Assembly (NCBI GenBank): GCA_021790795.1
Contig: JAJYFU010000014.1
Location: 1 to 42,527, forward strand
Reading direction: 5' to 3'
Source: Pseudomonadota bacterium
GTDB lineage: Bacteria > Pseudomonadota > Gammaproteobacteria > Steroidobacterales > Steroidobacteraceae
DNA: 42,527 nt
Part shown: positions 1-8,182 of the stretch, piece by piece
Layout of the letters: each line of letters begins with the position of its first letter
Position numbering within the stretch: the stretch's first letter is position 1
Notes under the pieces: generated by a model
The model's input: the letters and a program-made list of their open reading frames with translations, nothing else
What the model was told of the DNA's origin: nothing
Database searches by the model: none
Made by a program: the position numbers and the translations under genes

Positions 1-1190
1 TGCTGTACGCCGCGGCGACGGCAGTTGTTCTCGGGTGCCTCTTCGTCCCACCCGCATTTGCGGCACCGTGGCGGGACGTTCTGGCGCAAGCGCGTGGTCA
101 GACCGTGTATTTCGATGCCTGGGCCGGTGATGAACGTATTGACGCCTATATCGCGTGGGTGGGGCGACAGGTCTCCGCCTGCTGCGATGTGACGTTGCGG
201 CAGGTGCCGCTCGAGGCTACCTCGCAAGCCGTCAGCCAGGTGATCGCGCAGAAGGCCGCCGGTGACAATACCGACGGGACCGTCGATCTCATCTGGATCA
301 ATGGCCCGAACTTTGCTGCTCTGAAGCGCCGGGGACTGCTGTATGGGCCATTCACGCGGCGGCTGCCCAACTACGCGCTGGTGAACACCCGTGACAAGTC
401 AAATCTTTATGATTTCACCGTTCCGGTCGCCGGCTACGAGTCCCCCTGGCGCAAGGCCCAGCTGGTGTTCGTGTACAACTCCGCCTATGTCAAGCACGTC
501 CCGCTGAGCATCAGAGCGTTTCCGGCGTGGGTGAAGCGACATCCCGGCCGATTCACCTTTCCACAGGTGCAGAATTTCCTGGGGGTCGCGTTCCTGGAGC
601 AGGCTCTCTATGCGCTGACACCCAATCCGTCCGTGCTGCTGCGGCCGGTGCGCGCCGCCGATTTCGCCAAGGTGACCGCGCCGCTGTGGGCGTGGTACGA
701 CCGATTGCGACCATATCTCTGGCGGCATGGCCGCGAGTTTCCCGCCAGCGGACCGGCCGAGCGCGAACTGCTGGAGGACGGCGAGATCGACATGATGCCG
801 TCCTTCAATCCCACCGAGGCCGCGGCCGACGTCGAGGCCGGTCTTCTGCCGCGGACAGTCCGCACCGTCGGGCTCGCGCACGGGACGATCGGCAACACCA
901 GTTTCGTCGCCATTCCGTACAATTCGCCGCACAAGGCCGGCGCGATGGTCGTTGCGAACTTCCTCCTCTCGCCGGCGGCACAGGCCCGCGCCGGGAACAT
1001 CCGCTACCTGGGCGGACCGACCGTGCTGGACCGCGCAAAGCTGACTCCCGCCGAGCGCGCGCTGTTTGCATCCCTGCCCGACAGTCCGTGGGTGCCGCGG
1101 CGCGCGGCGCTGAAGCGCGTGCTCGCGGAGCCGCATCCCTCCTGGGCCCGCCGCCTGGCCGAGGCCTGGGAGCGGCGCTACACGCCGTGA
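1..1190 (+). CDS. ynjB: YnjB-like ABC transporter substrate-binding protein (5' partial)
   Basis: Periplasmic solute-binding component of a YnjBCD-type ABC importer; its substrate is not established. The frame is open to the window edge (first full codon at base 3), so the true start lies upstream. The first visible residues form the end of a signal peptide, with a hydrophobic run ending PPAFAAPW, so GTG at 105 is only an internal codon. Stretches close to E. coli YnjB as I remember it are ARGQTVYFDAW, TVDLIWINGPNF, ESPWRKAQLVF, FLEQALYALTP, LRPYLWRHGREFP and VVANFLLSP. The stop (TGA 1188-1190) overlaps the GTG start of the permease gene, showing translational coupling. The family assignment is strong; the ligand is unknown. 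Confidence 0.88.
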   Translation, partial: LYAAATAVVLGCLFVPPAFAAPWRDVLAQARGQTVYFDAWAGDERIDAYIAWVGRQVSACCDVTLRQVPLEATSQAVSQVIAQKAAGDNTDGTVDLIWINGPNFAALKRRGLLYGPFTRRLPNYALVNTRDKSNLYDFTVPVAGYESPWRKAQLVFVYNSAYVKHVPLSIRAFPAWVKRHPGRFTFPQVQNFLGVAFLEQALYALTPNPSVLLRPVRAADFAKVTAPLWAWYDRLRPYLWRHGREFPASGPAERELLEDGEIDMMPSFNPTEAAADVEAGLLPRTVRTVGLAHGTIGNTSFVAIPYNSPHKAGAMVVANFLLSPAAQARAGNIRYLGGPTVLDRAKLTPAERALFASLPDSPWVPRRAALKRVLAEPHPSWARRLAEAWERRYTP

Positions 1191-2935
1191 CGCGCGCCAC
1201 GGCGCTCGAGGCGATGCCCCGGTCCGCGCCAGTGTGGGGGCGTTCGCGGTCTTGGCTGCGCTACGCGCCGTGGGTCACAGTGACGCTGTTTCTTGCGCCG
1301 ATCGCGGCAGGACTTCTCGGGACGGTGCTGCCGGCGTTCGGTTGGCTGCCGGCGATCGGTGGCCGAAGATTCACTCTGGCGCCCTGGAGTCGGCTGTTTT
1401 CCGCACCCGGAATCGGCGATGCGATCGCCCTGACCGTCGGCACGGGACTCCTCGCCACCGTGCTGTCGGTCTTGCTCGTCTTCGGGCTCTGTGCGCAGAT
1501 CCACGGACGCAAGCCGGGGCGGGCCGGCCGGGGCCTCATGGCGCCGATTCTGGCGGCGCCACACGCGGCAATGGCGATCGGAGTCGGGTTCCTGATCGCC
1601 CCGAGCGGCTGGGTGGTGCGGCTGCTGTCGCCATGGCTGACGGGCTGGCATCAGCCGCCCGACATCGCCACGGTGCAGGACCCGTACGGGATTGCGCTCA
1701 TGCTCGGGCTGTTGGTGAAGGAGGTGCCGTATCTTCTCCTGATGACGTTCACGGCGCTCGGCCAGGTGCCGGCGGCCCGCCAGCTCGAGGCCGCCGCGAT
1801 GCTCGGCTATGGCCGCACAGTTGCATGGCTGAAGCTGGTTCTCCCCCAGATCTATCCGCAGATCCGTCTGCCGATCTATGCCGTGCTGGCGTACGCGTTG
1901 TCGGTGGTCGACATGTCGCTCATTCTGGGCCCGAGCAATCCGCCGACCTTGAGCGTGCTGGCGTTGCGCTGGTTCACCGCGCCCGACATCCGGATGTATT
2001 TCCCGGCCGCCGCCGCCGCGCTGTTGCAACTCGCCATCGTGCTGGCGAGCATCATGCTGTGGCGGGCGGGCGAGGCGGCCGTGGCGCATCTCGGCCGGCG
2101 GTGGATCGCGCGGGGGGTGCGTCACACGTCCTTGGCGGCGCTGACGCGGATCGCCGCGGCCGCGGTCGCGGGACTCGCGGGACTTGGGCTGGCATCCTTG
2201 ATTGCCTTGGGGGTGTGGTCGTTCGCCGACGGATGGCCCTTCCCGGGATTCCTGCCCAGGCACTGGAGCGCTCACACGTGGACCCGGCAATTCAGCATGG
2301 TTGTCTGGCCCTTGGAAACCACGCTGGTCGTGGCCGTTCTCGCCAGCGCTCTGGCGCTGCTGCTCGTGCTGGCTTGCCTGGAAAATGAACAGCGCGGCGG
2401 CCGCGCGACCACCTCGCGGGCGTTGTGGCTGCTGTATGTGCCGCTGCTGGTGCCGCAGATCGCGTTTCTGTTCGGGGCGCAGGTACTGCTGACGGTGATT
2501 CACCTCGACGGCTCGCTGCTCGCCGTGATCTGGACGCATCTTCTGTTCGTGCTGCCGTACGTGTTTCTCTCCCTGGCCGAACCGTGGCGCGCGCTCGATA
2601 CCCGCTATGCCCGTACCGCGTCGTGCCTCGGGACTTCGCCGCGCCGCGTGTTTCTGCGGATCAAGCTGCCCCTGTTGCTGCGTCCGGTCCTCGTTGCCGT
2701 GGCCATCGGCTTGGCTGTCAGTGTGGATCAGTATCTGCCGACCCTATTCGCGGGGGCCGGCCGGGTCGTCACGCTGACCACCGAGGCGGTGACGCTCGCC
2801 AGCGGCGGCGACCGCCGGATCACCGGCGTTTTCGCGCTGCTGCAGTCGCTCATTCCGTTGGCGGCCTATGCGCTGGCCATCGGCACGCCGGCACGATATC
2901 AGTTTCACCGGCGGCAACCCCGGGGTGAGGCATGA
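1187..2935 (+). CDS. ynjC: YnjC-like ABC transporter permease, fused two-half type
   Basis: Inner-membrane permease of the YnjBCD importer. It is about 582 residues if it starts at the overlapping GTG (1187), or slightly shorter from ATG 1214; the frame is open much further upstream inside ynjB but that part is a shadow. Both halves look like binding-protein-dependent permease domains. The first has an EAA-type loop with EAAAMLGYGR and the second has a matching loop around ARTASCLGTSPRRVF, each surrounded by several hydrophobic helices. Having both halves in one chain matches E. coli YnjC (about 510 residues). It overlaps ynjB by GTGA and ynjD by ATGA, so the three genes are surely one transcript. 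Confidence 0.86.
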   Translation: MTRATALEAMPRSAPVWGRSRSWLRYAPWVTVTLFLAPIAAGLLGTVLPAFGWLPAIGGRRFTLAPWSRLFSAPGIGDAIALTVGTGLLATVLSVLLVFGLCAQIHGRKPGRAGRGLMAPILAAPHAAMAIGVGFLIAPSGWVVRLLSPWLTGWHQPPDIATVQDPYGIALMLGLLVKEVPYLLLMTFTALGQVPAARQLEAAAMLGYGRTVAWLKLVLPQIYPQIRLPIYAVLAYALSVVDMSLILGPSNPPTLSVLALRWFTAPDIRMYFPAAAAALLQLAIVLASIMLWRAGEAAVAHLGRRWIARGVRHTSLAALTRIAAAAVAGLAGLGLASLIALGVWSFADGWPFPGFLPRHWSAHTWTRQFSMVVWPLETTLVVAVLASALALLLVLACLENEQRGGRATTSRALWLLYVPLLVPQIAFLFGAQVLLTVIHLDGSLLAVIWTHLLFVLPYVFLSLAEPWRALDTRYARTASCLGTSPRRVFLRIKLPLLLRPVLVAVAIGLAVSVDQYLPTLFAGAGRVVTLTTEAVTLASGGDRRITGVFALLQSLIPLAAYALAIGTPARYQFHRRQPRGEA

Positions 2936-3690
2936 GCGGGACGCTGCGTCTGGAGCGGGTCTCGATCGCTCTGGAGGGGCGCATGCTGATTCCGCCCTTC
3001 AGTGCCAGCATACCGCCTGGCCAAGTCGTGACGCTCATGGGCCCGAGCGGATCGGGAAAGTCGACCTTGCTCAGCTTCCTCGGCGGAACGATTGCCGCGG
3101 CCTTTCGTGCCGCGGGTAGAGTCTGGATCGGCGAGCGCGAGGTCACGGAGGAGCTGCCCGAGCGGCGGCGAATCGGGATCCTCTTCCAGGACGATCTGCT
3201 GTTCCCGCACCTGTCCGTGGGGGAGAATCTGGCGTTCGGCCTCAGGCCCCGCGTGCGCGGGCGCACGCTGCGCGCGGCGCGCGTCGAGGCCGCGCTGGAC
3301 GAAGCGGGACTCGCGGGATTCGCCGCGCGCGACCCGGCGACTCTTTCCGGTGGACAGCGAGCCCGGGTCGCGTTGCTGCGCCTGCTGCTCGCCGAGCCCG
3401 AGGCTCTCTTGCTCGATGAGCCCTTCAACAAGCTGGATACGGTGCTGCGCGCGGATTTCCGCCGGTTCGTGTTCGGGCATGCCGTCGCGGCGGGCCTGCC
3501 GGTCCTGATGGTGACGCACGACCGGGCCGACGCCGAGGCGGCCAATGGACCGGTGCTCGAGCTCGGGACCTCGGCCGACGGCGCGCCCGAGATCAGCGCA
3601 GCGTGCGTACCGCCCGCGATCGACGCGGTTCGTGCGGCCGTCCCGAGCGGCGAGATCCGCTCGCCGTCGGAGAAGGGAGCGGTAGGATGA
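2932..3690 (+). CDS. ynjD: YnjD-like ABC transporter ATP-binding protein
   Basis: ATPase that drives the YnjBC importer at the cytoplasmic face. All nucleotide-binding motifs are present in order: Walker A GPSGSGKST (about residues 37-45), Q-loop Gln86 in LFQDDLLF, signature LSGGQ (138-142), Walker B ALLLDEP (158-164) and switch His196 in MVTHD. Length is 252 residues, somewhat longer than E. coli YnjD (217), mainly through a tail after the H-loop. The ATG overlaps the permease stop (ATGA), and its own stop overlaps the next start (ATGA at 3687-3690). The gene order B-C-D matches E. coli. Confidence 0.9.
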   Translation: MSGTLRLERVSIALEGRMLIPPFSASIPPGQVVTLMGPSGSGKSTLLSFLGGTIAAAFRAAGRVWIGEREVTEELPERRRIGILFQDDLLFPHLSVGENLAFGLRPRVRGRTLRAARVEAALDEAGLAGFAARDPATLSGGQRARVALLRLLLAEPEALLLDEPFNKLDTVLRADFRRFVFGHAVAAGLPVLMVTHDRADAEAANGPVLELGTSADGAPEISAACVPPAIDAVRAAVPSGEIRSPSEKGAVG

Positions 3691-5105
3691 GCGACGCAAT
3701 CGAATGTGATGTCTGTGTCATTGGCGCCGGCGCGGCCGGATTGTCCGTCGCGGTCGGCGCCGTGCAGCTCGGCGCGCGTACCGTTCTGTTCGAGAAGGGG
3801 GCGATGGGGGGGGACTGCCTCAACTACGGTTGTGTTCCGTCGAAAGCGCTGCTCGCGGCGGCGCATGTGGCGCAGACCGTCGCGGAGGCGCGGCGCTACG
3901 GGATTCGTTCCGGCGCGCCCGAAGCGGATTTCGCGGCCGTCATGCGCCGCGTACACGAGGTCATCGGGCAGATTGCACCGCATGACTCGGTCGAGCGGCT
4001 CGAGAAATTGGGCGTGCGCGTGATTGGTGCGCCAGCGCGATTCACGGGCCGCAACGAGGTGGTTGGTGGAGGGATCAGTGTCCGGGCGCGCCGTATCGTC
4101 ATCGCGGCCGGCTCGGCGGCCGTTATCCCGCCCGTGAGGGGCATCGATGAGATCGGGGCACTGACCAATGAAACGCTCTTCTCGTTGAGTCGGCGCCCCG
4201 AGCATCTGCTCATCGTCGGAGGAGGTCCGGTCGGGGTGGAGATGGCGCAGGCGTTCCGCCGGCTGGGCAGCGCGGTGACGCTGTTGCAGCGCGGCCGGTT
4301 GCTCCCGCGCGATGAGCCGGAGCTGGTCGACATGCTCAGGGGACGACTCGCGAGCGAAGGCATCTCGATTCATCAAGATGCTGAGGTCACCGAAATCTCG
4401 CACGGTGCCCGCGGCATCGTCGCGCGCTACGGCTCGGGCGGCGAGGTGGTTGGCTCGCATCTGCTGGTTGCGGCCGGCCGCCAGCCGCGGTTGGCGGAGC
4501 TCGCGCTCGAGCGCGCGGGCGTCGAGTACACCTCGGGCGGCATTCGCGTCGATGCGCGGCTGCGCACCACGAACCGACGGGTCTTTGCGCTCGGGGATGT
4601 CATCGGGGCTCCACAATTCACCCATGCGGCGGGCTACCAGGCGGGCATCGTGATCCGCAATGCGCTGTTTCGGCTGCCGGCGAAGGTCGACTATCGAGCC
4701 CTGCCGTGGGTCACCTACTGTGATCCGGAGCTCGCCCAGGCCGGCCTCACGGAAGCGCAGGCCCGCGAGCGCTTCGGCGCAGCGGTGCGGGTGGTGCGGG
4801 CGAGTCTCGAGGACAACGATCGCGCCCGCGCACAGGGACAGACCGCCGGCGGCATCAAAGTGGTGACCGACCGGCGCGGAGCGATTCTCGGGGCGGCCAT
4901 ACTCGGCCCGCAGGCCGGCGAGTTGATCCCGGTGTGGGGTCTCGCGATCAGCCAGGGACTGCGGCTCAGCGCGCTGACGAATCTCATCGTTCCCTATCCG
5001 ACGCTCGGGGAGATTTCCAAGGCGGCCGCAAGCGCGTTCTATGGTCCAAAGCTGTTCAGCCCATGGCCCAGGCGCTTGGTCCGCCTGCTGCGCGCCTTGC
5101 CCTGA
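3687..5105 (+). CDS. FAD-dependent pyridine nucleotide-disulfide oxidoreductase (mercuric reductase/Lpd-like)
   Basis: Two-dinucleotide-binding-domain flavoprotein of the dihydrolipoamide dehydrogenase/mercuric reductase class, 472 residues. The FAD-binding site is IGAGAAG (12-18) and the redox-active disulfide is Cys44 and Cys49 in GGDCLNYGCVPSK. A second Rossmann motif, IVGGGPVGVE (176-185), binds NAD(P)H, and the second FAD contact is ALGDV (301-305). The usual C-terminal catalytic His of HPTxxE is replaced by Tyr437 (PYPTLGE), as I recall from some membrane-linked members of this class, so classical lipoamide chemistry is unlikely. No N-terminal heavy-metal domain is visible. The ATG overlaps the ynjD stop (ATGA), which links this reductase to the importer. 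The substrate is unknown; a metal ion or small disulfide is an inference. Confidence 0.85.
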   Translation: MSDAIECDVCVIGAGAAGLSVAVGAVQLGARTVLFEKGAMGGDCLNYGCVPSKALLAAAHVAQTVAEARRYGIRSGAPEADFAAVMRRVHEVIGQIAPHDSVERLEKLGVRVIGAPARFTGRNEVVGGGISVRARRIVIAAGSAAVIPPVRGIDEIGALTNETLFSLSRRPEHLLIVGGGPVGVEMAQAFRRLGSAVTLLQRGRLLPRDEPELVDMLRGRLASEGISIHQDAEVTEISHGARGIVARYGSGGEVVGSHLLVAAGRQPRLAELALERAGVEYTSGGIRVDARLRTTNRRVFALGDVIGAPQFTHAAGYQAGIVIRNALFRLPAKVDYRALPWVTYCDPELAQAGLTEAQARERFGAAVRVVRASLEDNDRARAQGQTAGGIKVVTDRRGAILGAAILGPQAGELIPVWGLAISQGLRLSALTNLIVPYPTLGEISKAAASAFYGPKLFSPWPRRLVRLLRALP

Positions 5106-5111
5106 ACGGCC

Positions 5112-5813
5112 ATGGGCGCCGACTGTGGGTCAAAGGCCGGCTTGTTCGACGTCTCGGTCGTGATTCCCGCGCTCAATGCGGCGCGACATTTGCCCGCGAC
5201 CCTGTCCGCGTGCGATGGCGTTGGCGAAATCGTCGTCGTTGACGGCGGCTCCCACGACGACACCGTGACGATAGCCACCCGGTGGGGTGCGCGTGTCATT
5301 GCCAGCGATCCGGGCCGCGGTATTCAACTGCGCCGGGGCGCGGCGGCGGCCCAGCGCGAATGGCTGCTGTTTCTGCACGCCGACACGGTGCTCGGTGACG
5401 GGTGGAGCAGGGCGCTGAGCGAGTTTACGGCCCATCAGGACAACCGCCTGCGCGCCGCCACCTTCCAGTTCGGAGTCGATGACCTCAGCGCCAGCGCGCG
5501 GCGGCTGGAACGTATGGTCGCGTGGCGCGTGCGCCTTCTCGGGCTGGCTTACGGCGATCAGGGATTGCTGATCCATCGCGCGCTGTACCAGTCTCTCGGA
5601 GGGTATCGGGCTTGGCCGCTGATGGAGGACGCTGATCTCATACGTCGCATCGGGCGTCAGCGGCTTACCGTGCTTCCCGCGATTGCGCGTACGTCAGCCG
5701 AACGGTGGCATCAGGACGGCTGGTGGCGCCGGAGCTTGCGGAATCTCGGGTGCCTCACGCTCTATTTTCTGGGCACTCCGCCGCATCTGATCGCGAAGCT
5801 GTACCGCGGGTGA
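5112..5813 (+). CDS. Family 2 glycosyltransferase, TIGR04283 type
   Basis: GT-A fold glycosyltransferase of 233 residues. The N-terminal nucleotide-sugar site is VSVVIPALNAA (about 14-24), followed by VVVDGGSHDDT, a phrase typical of the TIGR04283 family (rSAM/selenodomain-associated transferase 2). The metal-binding acidic motif sits in LFLHADTVLGDGW, and a hydrophobic stretch with LYFLGTPPH lies near the C-terminus. It starts 6 bases after the oxidoreductase stop and is the last gene of the operon. Its role with an importer is not obvious; members elsewhere occur near arsenic or selenium metabolism genes, but nothing here proves that. Confidence 0.82.
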   Translation: MGADCGSKAGLFDVSVVIPALNAARHLPATLSACDGVGEIVVVDGGSHDDTVTIATRWGARVIASDPGRGIQLRRGAAAAQREWLLFLHADTVLGDGWSRALSEFTAHQDNRLRAATFQFGVDDLSASARRLERMVAWRVRLLGLAYGDQGLLIHRALYQSLGGYRAWPLMEDADLIRRIGRQRLTVLPAIARTSAERWHQDGWWRRSLRNLGCLTLYFLGTPPHLIAKLYRG

Positions 5814-5823
5814 GCGGCCGCTC
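5812..5823. terminator. 12-bp palindrome across two convergent stop codons
   Basis: GAGCGGCCGCTC is a perfect palindrome that includes bases of the TGA of the glycosyltransferase (5811-5813) and of the TonB receptor stop (5822-5824, minus strand). Only 8 bases separate the two genes. It could form the base of a bidirectional terminator, but there is no T-run on either side and no loop in the perfect form. The assignment is weak. Confidence 0.25.
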
Positions 5824-8182
5824 AGAAGTCATGGCTGTACTGCAGCAAGACTGTCAGCGGCGGCAGGGTTGCCACCTGTGGAATGACGGTTCCGCCGGCC
5901 GTGTATTGCGCATAGCCGATGTAACCGATATCGCCGAGATTGGGTCTCGAGTTGGTCGCGTTGCGTACATTGATGGAAATCGAGTTTCCGTGATGGCGTA
6001 CGCCGATGCGCAGATCGACCAGCACATATGCGCCGCGCGTTGCGAACGTGCCGTTGCCGCCGTTGAGCAGCGCTCGACTGTTTCCGGTGTAGCTGGCATC
6101 CACCTCGATAAAGCCGTCGAGCCCTGTCGATATGCGCCGCGTGTAGAGGCCTGCGAGTGATGCAGTCCAGGCCGGCGTGCCGAGTATGCGCGAGCCCGGC
6201 GTGATCCCGACGATCGCCAGAGCACCCGGCTCGGTGATCGCGGTCTTCTCGAACCCCACGCCGGCCCGCAGCAGCAGCGACGGAACGATGTGGCCCTGGA
6301 GGTCGAGGTCCGCACCGTTGATCACCGCCCGCCGGCCGTTGATGTCGAAAATGGACTCGCAGGGCAGCGCGACCTGCTGCTGAAGATTGCGCCAATCGAT
6401 ATGGAAGACGGCGGTCGAGAGCAGCAGGGCGGTGTCCGGCACCTGCGTCTTCGCGCCGACCTCGTAGCTCCACAGCGTATCGGATTTCAGGTGCGTGATG
6501 TCGTTGACCGGCAGGCTCGGCAGCGCGCAGAAGGGCATGAATGTCTGGGCGGCGCCGGCGCGGAAACCCTCCGATGCGGACGCGTAGACCATGGCTCGCT
6601 TGCCGACCTTGTACGACAGGGCAACCTTCGGGTCGATTCCGGACTGGCGGCTCGATTGCGGATCGCTAGGCGTCAGGCCGAAATTGTTGAAGCCGTTCGC
6701 CGTGTAATCCGACGTCTGATGGAGCCAGTATCGGCGCGCGCCCAGGGTCAACGTGAGCTTGCGGCCGAGCGGTACGTAGATCTGCCCAAACAGGGCGATG
6801 TCGCGCTGCATGGCCGGGTTGTAATCGGTCCAGAGCAGGTCGTTGGGCCAGGGCCCGACGACGGTGTTGTCGGCCGTGGCGGCCACCAGCCCGCGCGCAT
6901 AGGTCGGCGGGATGGACAGCACCGAGCGGGTGCGGGCGAAGAATGCGCCGACGGTCCCGCTGAGGCCGAGGAATCGCGTGAACGACAGGCGAATTTCCTG
7001 CGTGAATTGATTTTCGTAGTTCTTCTGGTCCCACAGGAAGGGCTGGGCGGGCAGCGCGGAGACGCCGTAGTAGCTGCGCAGAATCTGCCCGGTACCGTAC
7101 GTGGAGTCCTCGATATCGCGGTTGTGGCGGTAGAAATAGCTGGTGGCGGACACGAGCCGCAGGTTGCCGCGCCGATAGCGGATCGTCAGCGACGGAAGCA
7201 CCCAGGCGGAGGTGGCGCCCGGCTGGACGTTGAAGGCCCGATTGAGGGTGTACAGGGGCTTGAAGGCCGGCAGCGGGGCGAAGGTGGCCGGGAATCCCTT
7301 GTCGTGAGTGTCCTGCGCCATGATCATCAGGTCCACCTCCAGTGCCCGGTTGACGCGCAGGCGGGTCGCGATCGAGCCGCCATACGTGGTCTGGGCCCCC
7401 TGGTCCCCCACGCTCGTGCGGGGAACTTGCAGGAAGGGGTCCTCGGTCGCGGGGCTGGTCGGCGGCGGGAAGGTTCGGGTCAAATAGCCCGCCTGATGGT
7501 TGCCGAATAGCACGATACGCGTCGCGAGCCGCCCCGGGGCGAGTGCCAGGTTGTCGATGACATCGAGACCGCCATCGGCGCTGCCGCCGCCGGAGGTGAA
7601 TCCGGCCTGCGCCTTGTACGCCAGCGCATTGCGGGTCAGATCGGGCTTGCGGGTGATGATGCGCACGGTGCCGCCGAGGGAACTCTCCCCGAACAGGGTC
7701 CCCTGCGGGCCTTTGAGGATCTCGATGCGCTTGATGTCGACGATGCGTGGATTGACCGATTCCGGCAGCGGGGTGTTGTCGATATAAAACCCGGTCGCAC
7801 CGGAGGTACCGAACAGGTTCTGCCCGGTGATGCCCCGGATGGCGATCGTGCGAGCGTTCGAGATCCCCGTCGAGCCAGCACCGTATGCGAAGGACAGATT
7901 GGGCGTCTCGGTGGCGTAGCCGTTGAAGGACTGGATATCGAGCGCGGCAAGCGTGCGGGCCGAGAACACGGTGATGCTCTCGGGAACCTCGGCGACGGAT
8001 TGCCTTCGACCCTGAGCGGTGACGATGACGGTGTGCAGCCTTTCGGCGCGCCGATGGGGCACAGAGCGTGACGCGGCGGCGCAGGCGCTCGGGGCAAGCG
8101 CCAGGATCGTCAGGGCCGCGAGCAGGCTACGCAGCGGGATCCGGCACGGCCATGCCTCCCGACTCGGATGGATTTGAAGCAC
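5822..8182 (-). CDS. TonB-dependent outer-membrane receptor
   Basis: Active-transport receptor of 786 residues; energy comes from TonB-ExbBD, which is not in the window. It starts at GTG 8182, and residues 13-36 form a signal peptide (SLLAALTILALAPSACA). The plug domain follows with a TonB-box-like TVIVTAQ, then PESITVFSA, TIAIRGITGQ and IEILKGPQGTLFGESSLGGTVRIITRKP. A long beta-barrel follows with YEVGAKTQV, VMVYASASEGFRAG-like and LGARRYW strands and ends in the aromatic residue F (SHDF). The start lies 56 bases inside the end of the upstream signalling gene. It converges with the YnjBCD operon, which suggests but does not prove a shared cargo. The barrel resembles the large family found in sphingomonads and Steroidobacter-like bacteria; the ligand cannot be read from sequence. 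Confidence 0.9.
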   Translation of the reverse strand: MLQIHPSREAWPCRIPLRSLLAALTILALAPSACAAASRSVPHRRAERLHTVIVTAQGRRQSVAEVPESITVFSARTLAALDIQSFNGYATETPNLSFAYGAGSTGISNARTIAIRGITGQNLFGTSGATGFYIDNTPLPESVNPRIVDIKRIEILKGPQGTLFGESSLGGTVRIITRKPDLTRNALAYKAQAGFTSGGGSADGGLDVIDNLALAPGRLATRIVLFGNHQAGYLTRTFPPPTSPATEDPFLQVPRTSVGDQGAQTTYGGSIATRLRVNRALEVDLMIMAQDTHDKGFPATFAPLPAFKPLYTLNRAFNVQPGATSAWVLPSLTIRYRRGNLRLVSATSYFYRHNRDIEDSTYGTGQILRSYYGVSALPAQPFLWDQKNYENQFTQEIRLSFTRFLGLSGTVGAFFARTRSVLSIPPTYARGLVAATADNTVVGPWPNDLLWTDYNPAMQRDIALFGQIYVPLGRKLTLTLGARRYWLHQTSDYTANGFNNFGLTPSDPQSSRQSGIDPKVALSYKVGKRAMVYASASEGFRAGAAQTFMPFCALPSLPVNDITHLKSDTLWSYEVGAKTQVPDTALLLSTAVFHIDWRNLQQQVALPCESIFDINGRRAVINGADLDLQGHIVPSLLLRAGVGFEKTAITEPGALAIVGITPGSRILGTPAWTASLAGLYTRRISTGLDGFIEVDASYTGNSRALLNGGNGTFATRGAYVLVDLRIGVRHHGNSISINVRNATNSRPNLGDIGYIGYAQYTAGGTVIPQVATLPPLTVLLQYSHDF

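Noticed and set aside
527-1186. Long N-terminal extension of the YnjC-like frame
   Set aside because: It lies inside the YnjB-like gene in another frame, and the extra residues are Arg/Ala-rich and unlike any permease. The overlapping GTG at 1187 explains the start.
2850-4625. 591-codon open frame on the minus strand
   Set aside because: It is antisense to the ATPase and the oxidoreductase genes, both of which have complete motif sets. Its product is Arg/Ser/Pro-rich with no motif; a GC-rich shadow.
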